Origin: a bacterium
GTDB lineage: Bacteria > Cyanobacteriota > Vampirovibrionia > Obscuribacterales > Obscuribacteraceae
Direction of reading: 5' to 3'
NCBI GenBank assembly: GCA_018062085.1
Contig: JAGOSY010000007.1
Span: 124,001 to 188,000 of the forward strand
Length of the DNA: 64,000 bases
The position numbers and the translations under genes are program-made. Under the pieces are notes generated by a model, which was given only the letters and a program-made list of their open reading frames with translations, had not been told where the DNA came from and did no database searches. Below are positions 45,390 through 53,743 of this stretch, piece after piece. How positions within the stretch are numbered: the stretch's first letter is position 1; every line of letters starts with the position of its first letter.

Positions 45390-46616
45390 TTAGTCAGCGG
45401 CTGGTGGTTCAACTATGGCACCAACAAAAAGAATAGCATCTGTTTTTTCGTCGCGAATGGCCACTACGAATGGGCGATCGCAAACCATTTCAAATGGCGG
45501 TTTCGGATTCATTGGCGCGCTGGTGACGCTCATTTCAATGGCGGTGGCAGCTGCTGCCTCCGTGCCTTTCTCGTTGACCTCTAAATAGGTCTTGTGCAGC
45601 ACTCGAGAGATCATGGCATTTTGCTCGATCATCTTTTTGAAGTCAGCACAGTTGTCTTCAAATGCGCATGGCATACCTGCGGCCTTTAGTACTTCACTTA
45701 ACTCGGTTTTGTATTCAACTTTGAAACGCGGTAAGCCTAAGTGACCTTCTTCTTTTCTGAAGCTATTGTTCCATTCCTTCCAGTTTTCACTAGTGAGATT
45801 GTTGATGAAGGCTGTGATGTTTGATTTTTTATCGGGGAGGAAGATGCACATCTGCAGCCGTTTATCTTTGTAAGGAAGCATGACTGCCTGGAAATTATTG
45901 CCAGCGAAGTAAGACATTTTTGCCGAGCGATTCATCATCTCAACAGTTTTTTCTTTACCGTTTCCGACCTTGAACTCGGTTGCTTGAGTCTCGTCTTTCT
46001 TGAATTCATCCAACCAAACACCTTTAAAATAGACGGCGTTGACTAAATATAGAATGGCATCTGGTGCTGCTTTGTCGAGTATGCTTGGGATTTTTGTTTT
46101 AGTATTGTCTTTGACCCAATTATTGATTTTACTTACTGTAGTGAGGTCGGCAAAATCTAGTGTTTCGAGTTTGGCACCATAATACTTTTGATTGTTGTCC
46201 ATGAAAGATTTGTTGAAAACAAAGTTTCTGTTGGCAAACATGGCGTTGGCAACTGTCAATTCGCTTATTGGATTGACGTGCATCAGGCTCTTGTAAAGAC
46301 TTGAATTTTGCTGGTTGACAGCTTCATCGCGGAGACCGCTATAGTCTAAAACGCTTTGCATTTCGCTCTTGGTCTTACCACCAGCGCCGTTGTAGGCCAT
46401 CGACAGAGCTGTGCTCACGCTGTATGGTGAAATCACAATGTTGCTGTCTGGCTTCTTGGCTGCCAGCTTGAAAAATGTAGTGGCAAATTTTTCTGACACT
46501 TTGATATTCACCGCTTCTTCTTTACTTTCTGATTGATCAGTTGAAGCGCAAGCGACAACAAACATAGACATTAAAGAAAGTGCCGCAGCTGTGCTGCCAT
46601 ACAAGATAGAGCGCAA
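45390..46616 (-). CDS. Serpin-family protease inhibitor, probable lipoprotein (copy 1)
   Basis: Serpins trap serine or cysteine proteases by cleavage of an exposed loop. The 408 residues carry the family motifs NIVISPYSVSTALSMAYNGA, FKGVWLDEF, HKTYLEVNEKGTEAAAATA (hinge) and DRPFVVAIRD. A short-side-chain hinge predicts an inhibitory serpin. Counting from P15 Gly, P1 is Thr (SVT|SAP), but the loop is long. The N-terminus ends in MFVVAC, a lipobox, so it is probably membrane-anchored. TTG start, GAGG about 8 nt upstream, and the extended -10 TGCTATGCT. Paralogue at 48655-49887. Confidence 0.94.
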   Translation of the reverse strand: MRSILYGSTAAALSLMSMFVVACASTDQSESKEEAVNIKVSEKFATTFFKLAAKKPDSNIVISPYSVSTALSMAYNGAGGKTKSEMQSVLDYSGLRDEAVNQQNSSLYKSLMHVNPISELTVANAMFANRNFVFNKSFMDNNQKYYGAKLETLDFADLTTVSKINNWVKDNTKTKIPSILDKAAPDAILYLVNAVYFKGVWLDEFKKDETQATEFKVGNGKEKTVEMMNRSAKMSYFAGNNFQAVMLPYKDKRLQMCIFLPDKKSNITAFINNLTSENWKEWNNSFRKEEGHLGLPRFKVEYKTELSEVLKAAGMPCAFEDNCADFKKMIEQNAMISRVLHKTYLEVNEKGTEAAAATAIEMSVTSAPMNPKPPFEMVCDRPFVVAIRDEKTDAILFVGAIVEPPAAD

Positions 46617-46648
46617 TGTGTAGCCTCGCCAAGAGTTAAACGGGGTTT

Positions 46649-46657
46649 AGCATAGCA
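46649..46657 (-). promoter_or_regulatory. Candidate extended -10 promoter of serpin copy 1
   Basis: On the minus strand the sequence is TGCTATGCT, an extended -10 (TGnTATnnT). It lies about 33 bp before the TTG start. The same element is conserved before serpin copy 2 within a 48-bp block of strong similarity. Confidence 0.5.
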
Positions 46658-46688
46658 AGGGCGACACCTAAGGTCAATTTGTTCGGCG

Positions 46689-46709
46689 TTAGCAGCAACC
46701 TGCTGCTAA
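46689..46709. promoter_or_regulatory. Perfect 9-bp inverted repeat next to the selenoprotein-candidate start
   Basis: TTAGCAGCA and TGCTGCTAA are exact reverse complements separated by ACC, one base before the ATG at 46711 and between divergent genes. As DNA it could be an operator; as RNA it would hide any ribosome site for that ATG, favouring the in-frame ATG at 46753. Confidence 0.45.
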
Positions 46710-46710
46710 A

Positions 46711-48642
46711 ATGGATACCCTGTTTATTTATGTGGATGCCTTTGGACACCTTATGAAATTTGCAACAAAGAGTGGGTTCTGTGTGAGTGCAGCGTTATCA
46801 ATTGCAGCGGCTTTAGTTGCTGTCGTTGTAAATCCCAGTAAAGTTGATGCTGAGGGTCGGGTGGCCTCGAACTGTGCAGACTTGGTTGAGTTTAAAGATC
46901 CTGAGAATTTGCTTGGATTACAATTTAAGTATCCGCGCTCCTGGAAAGCCCAGAGGCGCCCTGACAAGGACAGTCTGGTTAAGATCAGCGGTAAGACCGC
47001 TAGCGGTACTGAGGCTGAGATTGTTGTTTCTGCTGTCGATGCACCCAAAGGTCTAAGTGCTCAGCAATTTTCTAAGATTTTGGACGAGGCCTTTTACTCT
47101 AAGTTGACTGGAGTCAAGAAGACTGTTTTTGGTGACGTCTTGGTTGGGAAGAGTGCTCGATTAAAGGGCTACTCGCAGACTATCACTTTCGCCGCTAATG
47201 GCTATATCTCTGGTCAGGAATATTTGATTATTCCGGGTAAGGGCAAGATCATTTCTTTTGTGCTTGGTGCACAGCCTTGGGAGCTTGAGCCAGCTCAAGC
47301 GGTCTGGAAGAATTGTCTCGCTACAATTGATGGGCCAAGTACACTGTTTGAGCCGGTTTCAGAGCGAGAGGCCATAGCTCTGCAACCACGCGCTGCAGAG
47401 TTTTTGCGCTCTTCTGGTTTAGTATCTTGCCCTCTACCTGTAGTGCGGAAGCCAGCCCCTAAAACTTCTTTGGATGAAAAAATTAAAGCAGTCTTGCCTC
47501 GCAAAGAAGAAGAGCGATTTCTGGAGATTCCTTGGCAATCAGATCTGCTAGCTGCTCGCGCTAGAGCTCAAGAGTTAGGCAAACCGCTATTCATCTGGAT
47601 AATGGATGGTAATGTGCTTGGCGCTACCTGAGGGAACGGTCACTTGAGCCGTGTGCTCTTGAATCACCAGGAAGTAGTTGACTTCATCAAAAAAAACTTT
47701 GTGGCTGTTAGTGCTTCTGTTGAGGAGTTGCAGCCAGGCCGCTACGGAGGCGCAATTTCGGCCCAGTCTAAATGGTTTGAGCCGATAGGGCAACGGGCCA
47801 TGAGTCAGTTTGCTCCTCCTGGTTTTTGGAAGGAGTTCAAAACCTATCAAGGCATGTATGTGGTTGGAGCAGATGGTGTTGTCTACGACTACAAAGTCGG
47901 TTTGCCTTATGATCCCAAATATTTTCTTGACTCTTTAGCTAAAGGACTCTCTGAATCTAATAAAGCATCGATCGCTAAGAGTGCTCGACTCAATAGTCGC
48001 TTGGCCAACGACAAAAGCTCTTTATCGGTTGCTCCATCGACATCTGTGGTGCGTGTTTACAGTCGCATTCTTCCTTTGCCGGCAAACTCCACCATATCTG
48101 AGCGCAGTGTTGGTCGTGATCATATGTGGATTATGCGCAGAGAAGTCGAGGAAATTCTTGCACAAAGTGGAGGTTTAGATGGGTTCGAATTGCCTCGATC
48201 ATTGGTCGCTAGAATGGTGCGGTTTCATTTGCTAAATAATGTGGGGAATATAATGCCTGCATTTTCCGAAAAGCAAGTGCGACGAGCTATCTTTAAGGCA
48301 AAGAAGAAGTCGGTGCAAGGTGACATTTTGACTTATTCGTTTACTGGCGATTACTCTAGCTACGCTGCTCCTCGATCTGATGATGCCGGAGAGGGTTCGA
48401 TGGAAGGCACACTTGCTGGTGAGTTTGATCTAGATAAGAAGTCTAAGATGATCGTGCGGTTCCGTGCTTATGGTGAAGCGCTCTCGCTTGGTCGTAACGA
48501 TTCAATGATCAAAACTCGGAAGTATCCAGTTTCAATTGCCATGGTTGAAGCGAATGATCCAATCGGTCGGTCAGTGATACCGTTTTGGGCAAATATTCCG
48601 ATGTTTGCTCCGACATACACTAATCCTCAAATAGTCCATTGA
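46711..48642 (+). CDS. Candidate selenoprotein: exported thioredoxin-like protein with in-frame TGA
   Basis: Two ORFs (46711-47631 and 47644-48642) are in one frame, separated only by TGA (47629-47631) and four codons. Read through, they give 643 residues with U307. Residues about 15-45 form a signal peptide. A PsbP-like alpha/beta domain follows (about 60-210). A thioredoxin-like domain (about 270-400) has WQSDLLAARARAQELGKP, the strand LFIWIMD, then GNVLGATUGNG, where U occupies the redox position, and VVDFIKKNFVAV. The C-terminal 230 residues are unassigned. A hairpin fitting the bacterial SECIS follows the TGA. Alternatives are a nonsense mutation or sequencing error. It lies between two serpins. 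ATG 46753 is an alternative start. Confidence 0.72.
47632..47668 (+). promoter_or_regulatory. Candidate bacterial SECIS element
   Basis: Counting U of the UGA as 1, bases 18-21 (GAGC) pair with 27-30 (GCUC) around the loop CGUGU. U17 is unpaired just below this helix, and the loop has G23 and U24. These are the positions recognised by SelB in E. coli fdhF. Lower pairing is partial (C15-G33, A14-U36, GGU 10-12 with ACC 38-40). The match comes from inspection only, not folding software. Confidence 0.6.
47644..48642 (+). CDS. Downstream half of the split thioredoxin-like gene if TGA is read as stop
   Basis: If the TGA at 47629 terminates translation, this 332-residue ORF would need the TTG at 47644, with only a weak GGGAACGG upstream and no signal peptide. 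It then begins in the middle of the thioredoxin-like fold, lacking the first strand and the redox position, which argues against an independent gene. Its first part finishes that fold (VVDFIKKNFVAV to GADGVVYDYKVG). The remaining 230 residues contain a helical region and a beta-rich end (MIVRFRAYGEALSLG) that I cannot assign. I regard it as part of 46711-48642. Confidence 0.5.
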   Translation: MSRVLLNHQEVVDFIKKNFVAVSASVEELQPGRYGGAISAQSKWFEPIGQRAMSQFAPPGFWKEFKTYQGMYVVGADGVVYDYKVGLPYDPKYFLDSLAKGLSESNKASIAKSARLNSRLANDKSSLSVAPSTSVVRVYSRILPLPANSTISERSVGRDHMWIMRREVEEILAQSGGLDGFELPRSLVARMVRFHLLNNVGNIMPAFSEKQVRRAIFKAKKKSVQGDILTYSFTGDYSSYAAPRSDDAGEGSMEGTLAGEFDLDKKSKMIVRFRAYGEALSLGRNDSMIKTRKYPVSIAMVEANDPIGRSVIPFWANIPMFAPTYTNPQIVH

Positions 48643-48654
48643 CAGTATTGAATT

Positions 48655-49887
48655 TTAATTGGCAGCCGCTGGATCAACAATGGCTCCCATAAACAGTATG
48701 GCACCGGTTTGCTGGTCGCGAATGGCAATCACAAACGGCCGATCGCAAATCATATTAAATGGTGGCGTTGGGTTGACGAAGGCGCCGCGAGGCATCATTT
48801 CAACTGCTGTTGCCGCTGCTGCCTCAGTGCCTTTTTCGTTGACTTCCAGATAGGTTTTATGAAGCACCCTTGAAATAAATACATCTTGATCGATCATTTT
48901 TTTGAAGTCGGCACAATCTTCATCAAAGGCGCAGGGCATACCGGCCTCTTTTAGTACTTTGCTCAGTTCGGTTTTATACTCAACTTTGAAGCGCGGTAAG
49001 GCTAGATGGCCTTGCTTATTACTAAATTTACTGATCCATTGTTGCCAGTTCTGTTCGTTAAATCGGGCAATCAGAGCGGCAATATTTGAATTTTGAGAGG
49101 GAAGAAAGATGCACATTTGTAGACGATTGTCTTTGTAAGGCAGCATCACTGCTTGGAAATTGTCGCCTTGCAAGTGCAACATTTTGGCAGAGCGATTCAT
49201 CATTTGTATCGATTTTTTCGTGCCGTTGGCGAGTTTAAAATCAGCAGGCTGCGTCTCACTCTCCTTGAATTCATGGAGCCAAGTACCTTTGAAATAAATG
49301 GCATTGACTAAGTATAAAATGACATCTTTCGGTACTTTGTCTAGAATCGTCGGTATCTTGCCTTTTGTATTTTCTTTGACCCAGTCATTTATTTTGTTAA
49401 GAGCAGAACTATTGGCAGTGGCAAAATTTAGACCTTCTAGTTTAGCGCCGTAATGTGTTCTGTTGGTATTGATAAAGTTCTGATTGAAGACAGCGTCTTG
49501 TTTAGCAAACAGGGCATTGGCAATTGCTAATTCGCTAAGCGGATTGACTTGCATCAGGCTATTAGAGAGGTTGGCATTTTGCTTGTTGACACTATCGTCG
49601 CTCAGGCCTTCGAATCCAAGTACCTTCTGCATCTCATTTTTAGTTTTACCAACAGCACCGTTATATGTCATCGCAAGGGCTGTGTTGACGCTGTATGGTG
49701 ATATGACAACGTTGCTATCGGTTGTTTTTGCTGCCAATTTGAAGAAGTTAGTAGCGAACTTTGCAGAAATTTTTTCAGTTACTGGGTCAATTTTACTACC
49801 TGATTGAGCATTGGCAGCAGATGAAACCACGAATGCAGACAGTAAAGACAGTGCTGCAGCTGTGCTGCCATACAAAATAGAGCGCAA
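48655..49887 (-). CDS. Serpin-family protease inhibitor, secreted (copy 2)
   Basis: A close paralogue of 45390-46616 along its 410 residues, with NVVISPYSVNTALAMTYNGA, FKGTWLHEF, the hinge NEKGTEAAAATA and DRPFVIAIRD. Two differences stand out. The signal peptide ends in AANAQ with no lipobox Cys, so this copy is probably released into the periplasm or medium. The reactive loop reads VEMMPRGAF, placing Arg at P1 by count from the hinge, which predicts trypsin-like targets. It has a TTG start and 48 bp of upstream DNA nearly identical to copy 1. It is convergent with the selenoprotein candidate (12-bp gap). Confidence 0.94.
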   Translation of the reverse strand: MRSILYGSTAAALSLLSAFVVSSAANAQSGSKIDPVTEKISAKFATNFFKLAAKTTDSNVVISPYSVNTALAMTYNGAVGKTKNEMQKVLGFEGLSDDSVNKQNANLSNSLMQVNPLSELAIANALFAKQDAVFNQNFINTNRTHYGAKLEGLNFATANSSALNKINDWVKENTKGKIPTILDKVPKDVILYLVNAIYFKGTWLHEFKESETQPADFKLANGTKKSIQMMNRSAKMLHLQGDNFQAVMLPYKDNRLQMCIFLPSQNSNIAALIARFNEQNWQQWISKFSNKQGHLALPRFKVEYKTELSKVLKEAGMPCAFDEDCADFKKMIDQDVFISRVLHKTYLEVNEKGTEAAAATAVEMMPRGAFVNPTPPFNMICDRPFVIAIRDQQTGAILFMGAIVDPAAAN

Positions 49888-49919
49888 TTGGTAGCCTCGT
49901 CAAGAGTTAAGCGGGGCTT

Positions 49920-49928
49920 AGCATAACA
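49920..49928 (-). promoter_or_regulatory. Candidate extended -10 promoter of serpin copy 2
   Basis: On the minus strand this reads TGTTATGCT, an extended -10 conserved with the one ahead of serpin copy 1 (TGCTATGCT). It lies about 33 bp before the TTG start. Confidence 0.5.
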
Positions 49929-50099
49929 AGGGGGCAGTTGGCGGTCAACTCCTGCTCAAATCGGCTTTGCTTCTTTCTCGGAATGTTATTTTTTTGACTT
50001 CAATTCAGGCATCCACTGATGCAATACCTGTTAAATGGTCTTGGTTGCGAAGAAAATTGTGAGAAGGCTACAAGAATACGGCAGTCTTCAGGAGTCTAA

Positions 50100-50948
50100 A
50101 TGTATTTACAGCGATTGGGTCTACACTGCCTTACCGTTAAGGTTATCAGTTCGTTTTTTCTTGCCATGGCTTTTATAGCCGTTTTCTCTCTGTCGGCTTG
50201 GTGTAGCGGCGAGAGATATAAACCAGGCGATGTCATAGAAGTTTTTCGCAACAATGTAAACGGCTGGGAAACAGCAATAGTGGTGCCTTATTTAAGTAGT
50301 GATTTTCCTGCCGGACGCGGTAACTATTGTCGTGTTTGGATACCGACTATGCCTACTATCACTGAGGGTGTTGAAATTACAGTGAAAGATACCCGTCCGG
50401 GTCAAGCGGCAAATTTAGCTGAGATACCAGAACGGTTTAGCGAGAATCCACCCGATGCCGCTTTGCCGGTACTTAAAGCCCTCGGTCGAACCTGGCCGCG
50501 CAATCGCACGTCTTCACCTCAGTCGGCAGTCAGCGCAGGCACTAGGGCTACTGCCGCTAGATCGCTTGTTAGTTCACCTGTTTCTCCGCTACCGCAAACG
50601 AATAACAACCAAGCAGATCTTTCCTCTAAGCCTGTTGTGTTAGGTTCTCTGCCGCAGCTACCGGGCACCACATGGAAGCAGCTTTCTGACCGTAAGACTG
50701 CTGTTGTTGTGCCGCTACATTTGTTTTGTCGAAGCGGGCGCTGGGAGGTCGTGCGCGATAATTTTGTGGGCGGCGGTATGATGGGAAGTTATCGCATTGA
50801 AGGTAGCAAGCTAATTTTGAAGAGCTCCACTGATGGCAAGAGTGATACTTACTCTATGTCTTATGATGCTGGACAGAAATTGCTGTTGTTAACTAACAAC
50901 AGTGTCACTTTGCGTCTGTTGTATAGGGGCACTACCGAGTGCAAGTAA
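50100..50948 (+). CDS. Secreted hypothetical protein
   Basis: A 282-residue protein with a hydrophobic signal segment (about 14-35). Residues about 40-100 form a small beta domain (KPGDVIEVF...CRVWIPTM) that resembles an SH3-like barrel in spacing. A Ser/Pro/Thr/Ala-rich linker (about 125-185) leads to a C-terminal beta domain (about 190-280) containing GSYRIEGSKLILKSSTDGK, which recalls lipocalin-like strand order. No family could be named. CAGGAG lies 6 nt before the ATG, so the start is firm. Convergent with the TPR gene, 5-bp gap. Confidence 0.72.
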   Translation: MYLQRLGLHCLTVKVISSFFLAMAFIAVFSLSAWCSGERYKPGDVIEVFRNNVNGWETAIVVPYLSSDFPAGRGNYCRVWIPTMPTITEGVEITVKDTRPGQAANLAEIPERFSENPPDAALPVLKALGRTWPRNRTSSPQSAVSAGTRATAARSLVSSPVSPLPQTNNNQADLSSKPVVLGSLPQLPGTTWKQLSDRKTAVVVPLHLFCRSGRWEVVRDNFVGGGMMGSYRIEGSKLILKSSTDGKSDTYSMSYDAGQKLLLLTNNSVTLRLLYRGTTECK

Positions 50949-50953
50949 AGTGC

Positions 50954-52090
50954 TCAGCGTTTTTTCTGTGCCTCTAGCGCCGACTTGCGATCTTTGGCTG
51001 CCAGTTCTGGTTTGCCAAGCTTTTCGTAGGTGTTAGCTCTGGCTCTGTATGACTCCGCAGTTGGATCAACTTCATGCTTTAGAGCTAGATTATAGTCGTC
51101 TAGTGCTTTCTTATATTGACCTAGCGCAAATTGACAATCGCCTCTTTTTTTGTAGGCATCTTCAGAATCGTCGTCTAGTTCGATAATTTTTGAATAGTCT
51201 GCAATAGCGCGGGCATAGTCGCGAATGGCAAAATAGAGGTTGGCGCGGTCGAACAGAGTCTGGTCTAAATTCCAGTCAACATGACCACCTTTATTTGGTG
51301 GTATTTCAATTACCTTCGTAAAGTCAGCTATGGCTTTCTCTGTCTGCGCTGTATCTCTGTATAGTCTGGCTCGGTAAAGATAGTCGCGCCTTGAGAAAGG
51401 ATTTTTTTTCAAAAAGCAGGTTCGGCCTTCGATGTGTATTTGCTGCATTGTTAGCTGTTTGTTGAAAGGATCATTTTTGTATCTAGCTTTCAGAGCTGCT
51501 TGCTTTTCTTTGGCGATGCCGTATTGGTTGAACATTGTTTCTACTTGGAGGTCAATTTGTTTTTCTGCTTTGCGGGCGAGGCTTTGATCTCTTTTAGCTA
51601 GCGCGGTTTTGCCTAGTGCTTCATAAGCCTTAGCTCTAGACAAATATGTTTGGGGAAGATCGGGATAGCCCGATATGTATATTGAATAATTGTCAATTGC
51701 CTTGCTATATTGATGCAATTTTGCGTAGATATCGCCCATGGTCAAATATGGCGGAATGTAGGTCGATTCAATGCACAGTGCTTGCTCGCAGGCGCTCAAT
51801 GCTTCTTTGTAGTGACCAAGCTCCATCTGAGCAATGCCGTCTTCATAGTACGCTTCTGGTTGGCGAGGATTGAGAGCTATCGCTTTTTGAAAATACTTGC
51901 TAGCTTCTTGCCACTGTTTTGTCAGAGCTAACTTGCGGCCGTGCTCAATCTCTTTCATGGCAGCGCCAGGAGCGCTAGTTGTCGGCGAACTGAGAGCTGG
52001 ATTACTGTGGCCTGGTGCTAGGGCGCAAAGTAAGCAGATTGATAGGAGCGTGGATAATTTCATAACTATGCAGCATCCGGGTTTGAGCAT
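50954..52090 (-). CDS. Exported TPR-repeat protein
   Basis: The 378 residues begin with a signal peptide; MKLSTLLSICLLCALAPG at the in-frame ATG 52063 is a more typical start than the upstream one. About nine TPRs follow in two blocks, for example EAYYEDGIAQMELGHYKEAL, PYLTMGDIYAKLHQYSKAI and DAYKKRGDCQFALGQYKKAL, separated by a helical spacer (about 175-225). TPR proteins are scaffolds; the partner is unknown. The final repeats are followed by a basic tail. Confidence 0.82.
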   Translation of the reverse strand: MLKPGCCIVMKLSTLLSICLLCALAPGHSNPALSSPTTSAPGAAMKEIEHGRKLALTKQWQEASKYFQKAIALNPRQPEAYYEDGIAQMELGHYKEALSACEQALCIESTYIPPYLTMGDIYAKLHQYSKAIDNYSIYISGYPDLPQTYLSRAKAYEALGKTALAKRDQSLARKAEKQIDLQVETMFNQYGIAKEKQAALKARYKNDPFNKQLTMQQIHIEGRTCFLKKNPFSRRDYLYRARLYRDTAQTEKAIADFTKVIEIPPNKGGHVDWNLDQTLFDRANLYFAIRDYARAIADYSKIIELDDDSEDAYKKRGDCQFALGQYKKALDDYNLALKHEVDPTAESYRARANTYEKLGKPELAAKDRKSALEAQKKR

Positions 52091-52248
52091 TTGCGAGCAA
52101 TTTGGAGCAAGTCAATTATTATACAGGAGCGGCATTTGACGAATTGTGATTTGTTAATATGGATGTCTCAGAACCTTAGTTTCTTTTCCAGCTCATACGG
52201 GAATGTTATTGGCTAACCAGTTGGCTTGCCCTGCTCCTAAGGTTCCGT

Positions 52249-52776
52249 ATGCGCATTGCATTTGTCATCCTAATGTCTTCAGTGCTTCTACTCGGCGCAA
52301 TTATTCCGGCGCTTGCGGCTCTAGCTGCACCAAGTGTTCCCGATGCGCCTACCATCACGTTATGCGGTGCTACCCAGGCACGGAGGATTGGTTTAAGAGA
52401 CAAGAAGTGCTTTGTTGTGATTCAAAATAAGACCAAGGCAGCGATGAATGTTTGGGCAGAAGATTGCTCTTGGGGTTGGTCTAATATTTCGTTTGAGGTG
52501 AAAGCTGGCAGCAAAGTTCTCCCCGTAAAGAGAAACGAGATTAACTGGAAGCGTAACTTTCCGATGCCACTCAAGCTTTTGCCCGGCGACATTTGCGTGC
52601 GAGAGATAAATTTAGAAGACCGTACTTGGTCGTGGAACACTGTAGTTGACTTCTGCAAGGAAAATCAGAATGCCAGCATCTCAGCCAAACTTGAAATCGA
52701 AGGCGATTCTTCATCAAAGGCTGAGAAGGTATGGACAGGAGCTATACGTTCAAGCACGCCGTGTGAATTATATTAG
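52249..52776 (+). CDS. Secreted hypothetical protein
   Basis: A 175-residue protein with a clear signal peptide (about 1-27, ending ALAALA). The mature part is predicted mostly beta, with KKCFVVIQNKTKAAMNVWAE, a Trp-rich turn DCSWGWSNISFEV, and four or five Cys that could form disulfides. The order of strands is immunoglobulin-like, but I do not recognise a family. It begins in the intergenic gap divergent from the TPR gene. Confidence 0.7.
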   Translation: MRIAFVILMSSVLLLGAIIPALAALAAPSVPDAPTITLCGATQARRIGLRDKKCFVVIQNKTKAAMNVWAEDCSWGWSNISFEVKAGSKVLPVKRNEINWKRNFPMPLKLLPGDICVREINLEDRTWSWNTVVDFCKENQNASISAKLEIEGDSSSKAEKVWTGAIRSSTPCELY

Positions 52777-52834
52777 TTGATAGATTCTTGGGTCCGATAT
52801 TTAATTGGTTGCGGCCAAATTTGGAGAAAACGAA

Positions 52835-53743
52835 ATGGCGTGGCATTCGTTAGGTAACAGGATTATTTCTTTGTGGCTTTATCCTGCCTGTGCGTTAGTC
52901 ATAGTGCAGGCATCGTTTCAAGGCGTGCGGTGTGAAGGTGAACGGTGTGGTTCAACTCAGTTAACTAGCGCTGAGGTCGAGGTGCTTGAACGTGCCTCTG
53001 CAGTTATCGAGCGTGAGAGCGGTGATAGCAACCAGCCGAGCCGTCAATGGCTGATTTTTCAGAAGATATTGAAATTCGGAAATGTAGGGCGAGATAGTAT
53101 TTTGCTTCTGCTGCAGAAGGGGACACCGGCGGGGCGAATTTACGGAGCGATTCTGCTGAAAGAAATTGACCCAGCTGAGGCAGCCAAAGTTCTTAAGCGA
53201 TTGTCAAGTCAGTCTGGCAAAGTCTCGTATGTTAGAGGATGCGCTGTAGAGTCGACTACAGTTGGTGATTTAGCTAAACGCATTCTCAATGGCGAGAAAC
53301 TAGTGGCTTCAGATCCTAAGCTGTCAGAGGACATTCTTGATCTTGTCGCTAAACATCCATTAGGAGTTCAGGTGAAAGGCCAAGATGGCTTATATAGGCC
53401 AGCTAGATTCGGTGATCCTTTGCTTGCTCGGGCGGTGGAACATCTTAAGTTCATTGAAAGGCCTTGGACTGTTTCTGTGATTACTGATCGTTATTTAACT
53501 TCGAAGGGAAGGAACGATCAGATCTCTGCTGATTTGCTTAGAGTGTTGGCTGCCAGTCGAGATCGTCAGACGGCGAAAGTGCTTGGGCCGGCACTATATG
53601 ATGGTTCGCTCTCTATCAGGGTTGCTGCGACCTATGGAATTATGGATTATTTGATGGATAGGCCAGTAAGTGGTGGTACAGAAGAGCACATGGAAGCTGC
53701 AAAGAAATGGTGGCAAAAGCAACAGCAGCAATCTCAGCCGTAG
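52835..53743 (+). CDS. Exported hypothetical protein with HEAT-like helices
   Basis: The 302-residue product from ATG 52835 has GGAG 8 nt upstream, and a signal peptide (about 1-33). The frame is open from a TTG at 52805. Helical pairs at about 60-150 and 205-270 (DSILLLLQKGTPAGRIYGAI, DLLRVLAASRDRQTAKVLGP, SIRVAATYGIMDYLM) have HEAT-like spacing. No motif points to an enzyme. Its last 10 bases overlap the convergent response-regulator gene. Confidence 0.7.
   Translation: MAWHSLGNRIISLWLYPACALVIVQASFQGVRCEGERCGSTQLTSAEVEVLERASAVIERESGDSNQPSRQWLIFQKILKFGNVGRDSILLLLQKGTPAGRIYGAILLKEIDPAEAAKVLKRLSSQSGKVSYVRGCAVESTTVGDLAKRILNGEKLVASDPKLSEDILDLVAKHPLGVQVKGQDGLYRPARFGDPLLARAVEHLKFIERPWTVSVITDRYLTSKGRNDQISADLLRVLAASRDRQTAKVLGPALYDGSLSIRVAATYGIMDYLMDRPVSGGTEEHMEAAKKWWQKQQQQSQP

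Noticed and set aside
47629..47631. TGA as evidence for a recoded genetic code
   Set aside because: Several intact genes here end in TGA (for example 80-739 and 8949-10040), so TGA is a normal stop in this genome. Site-specific selenocysteine or a mutation remain the options.
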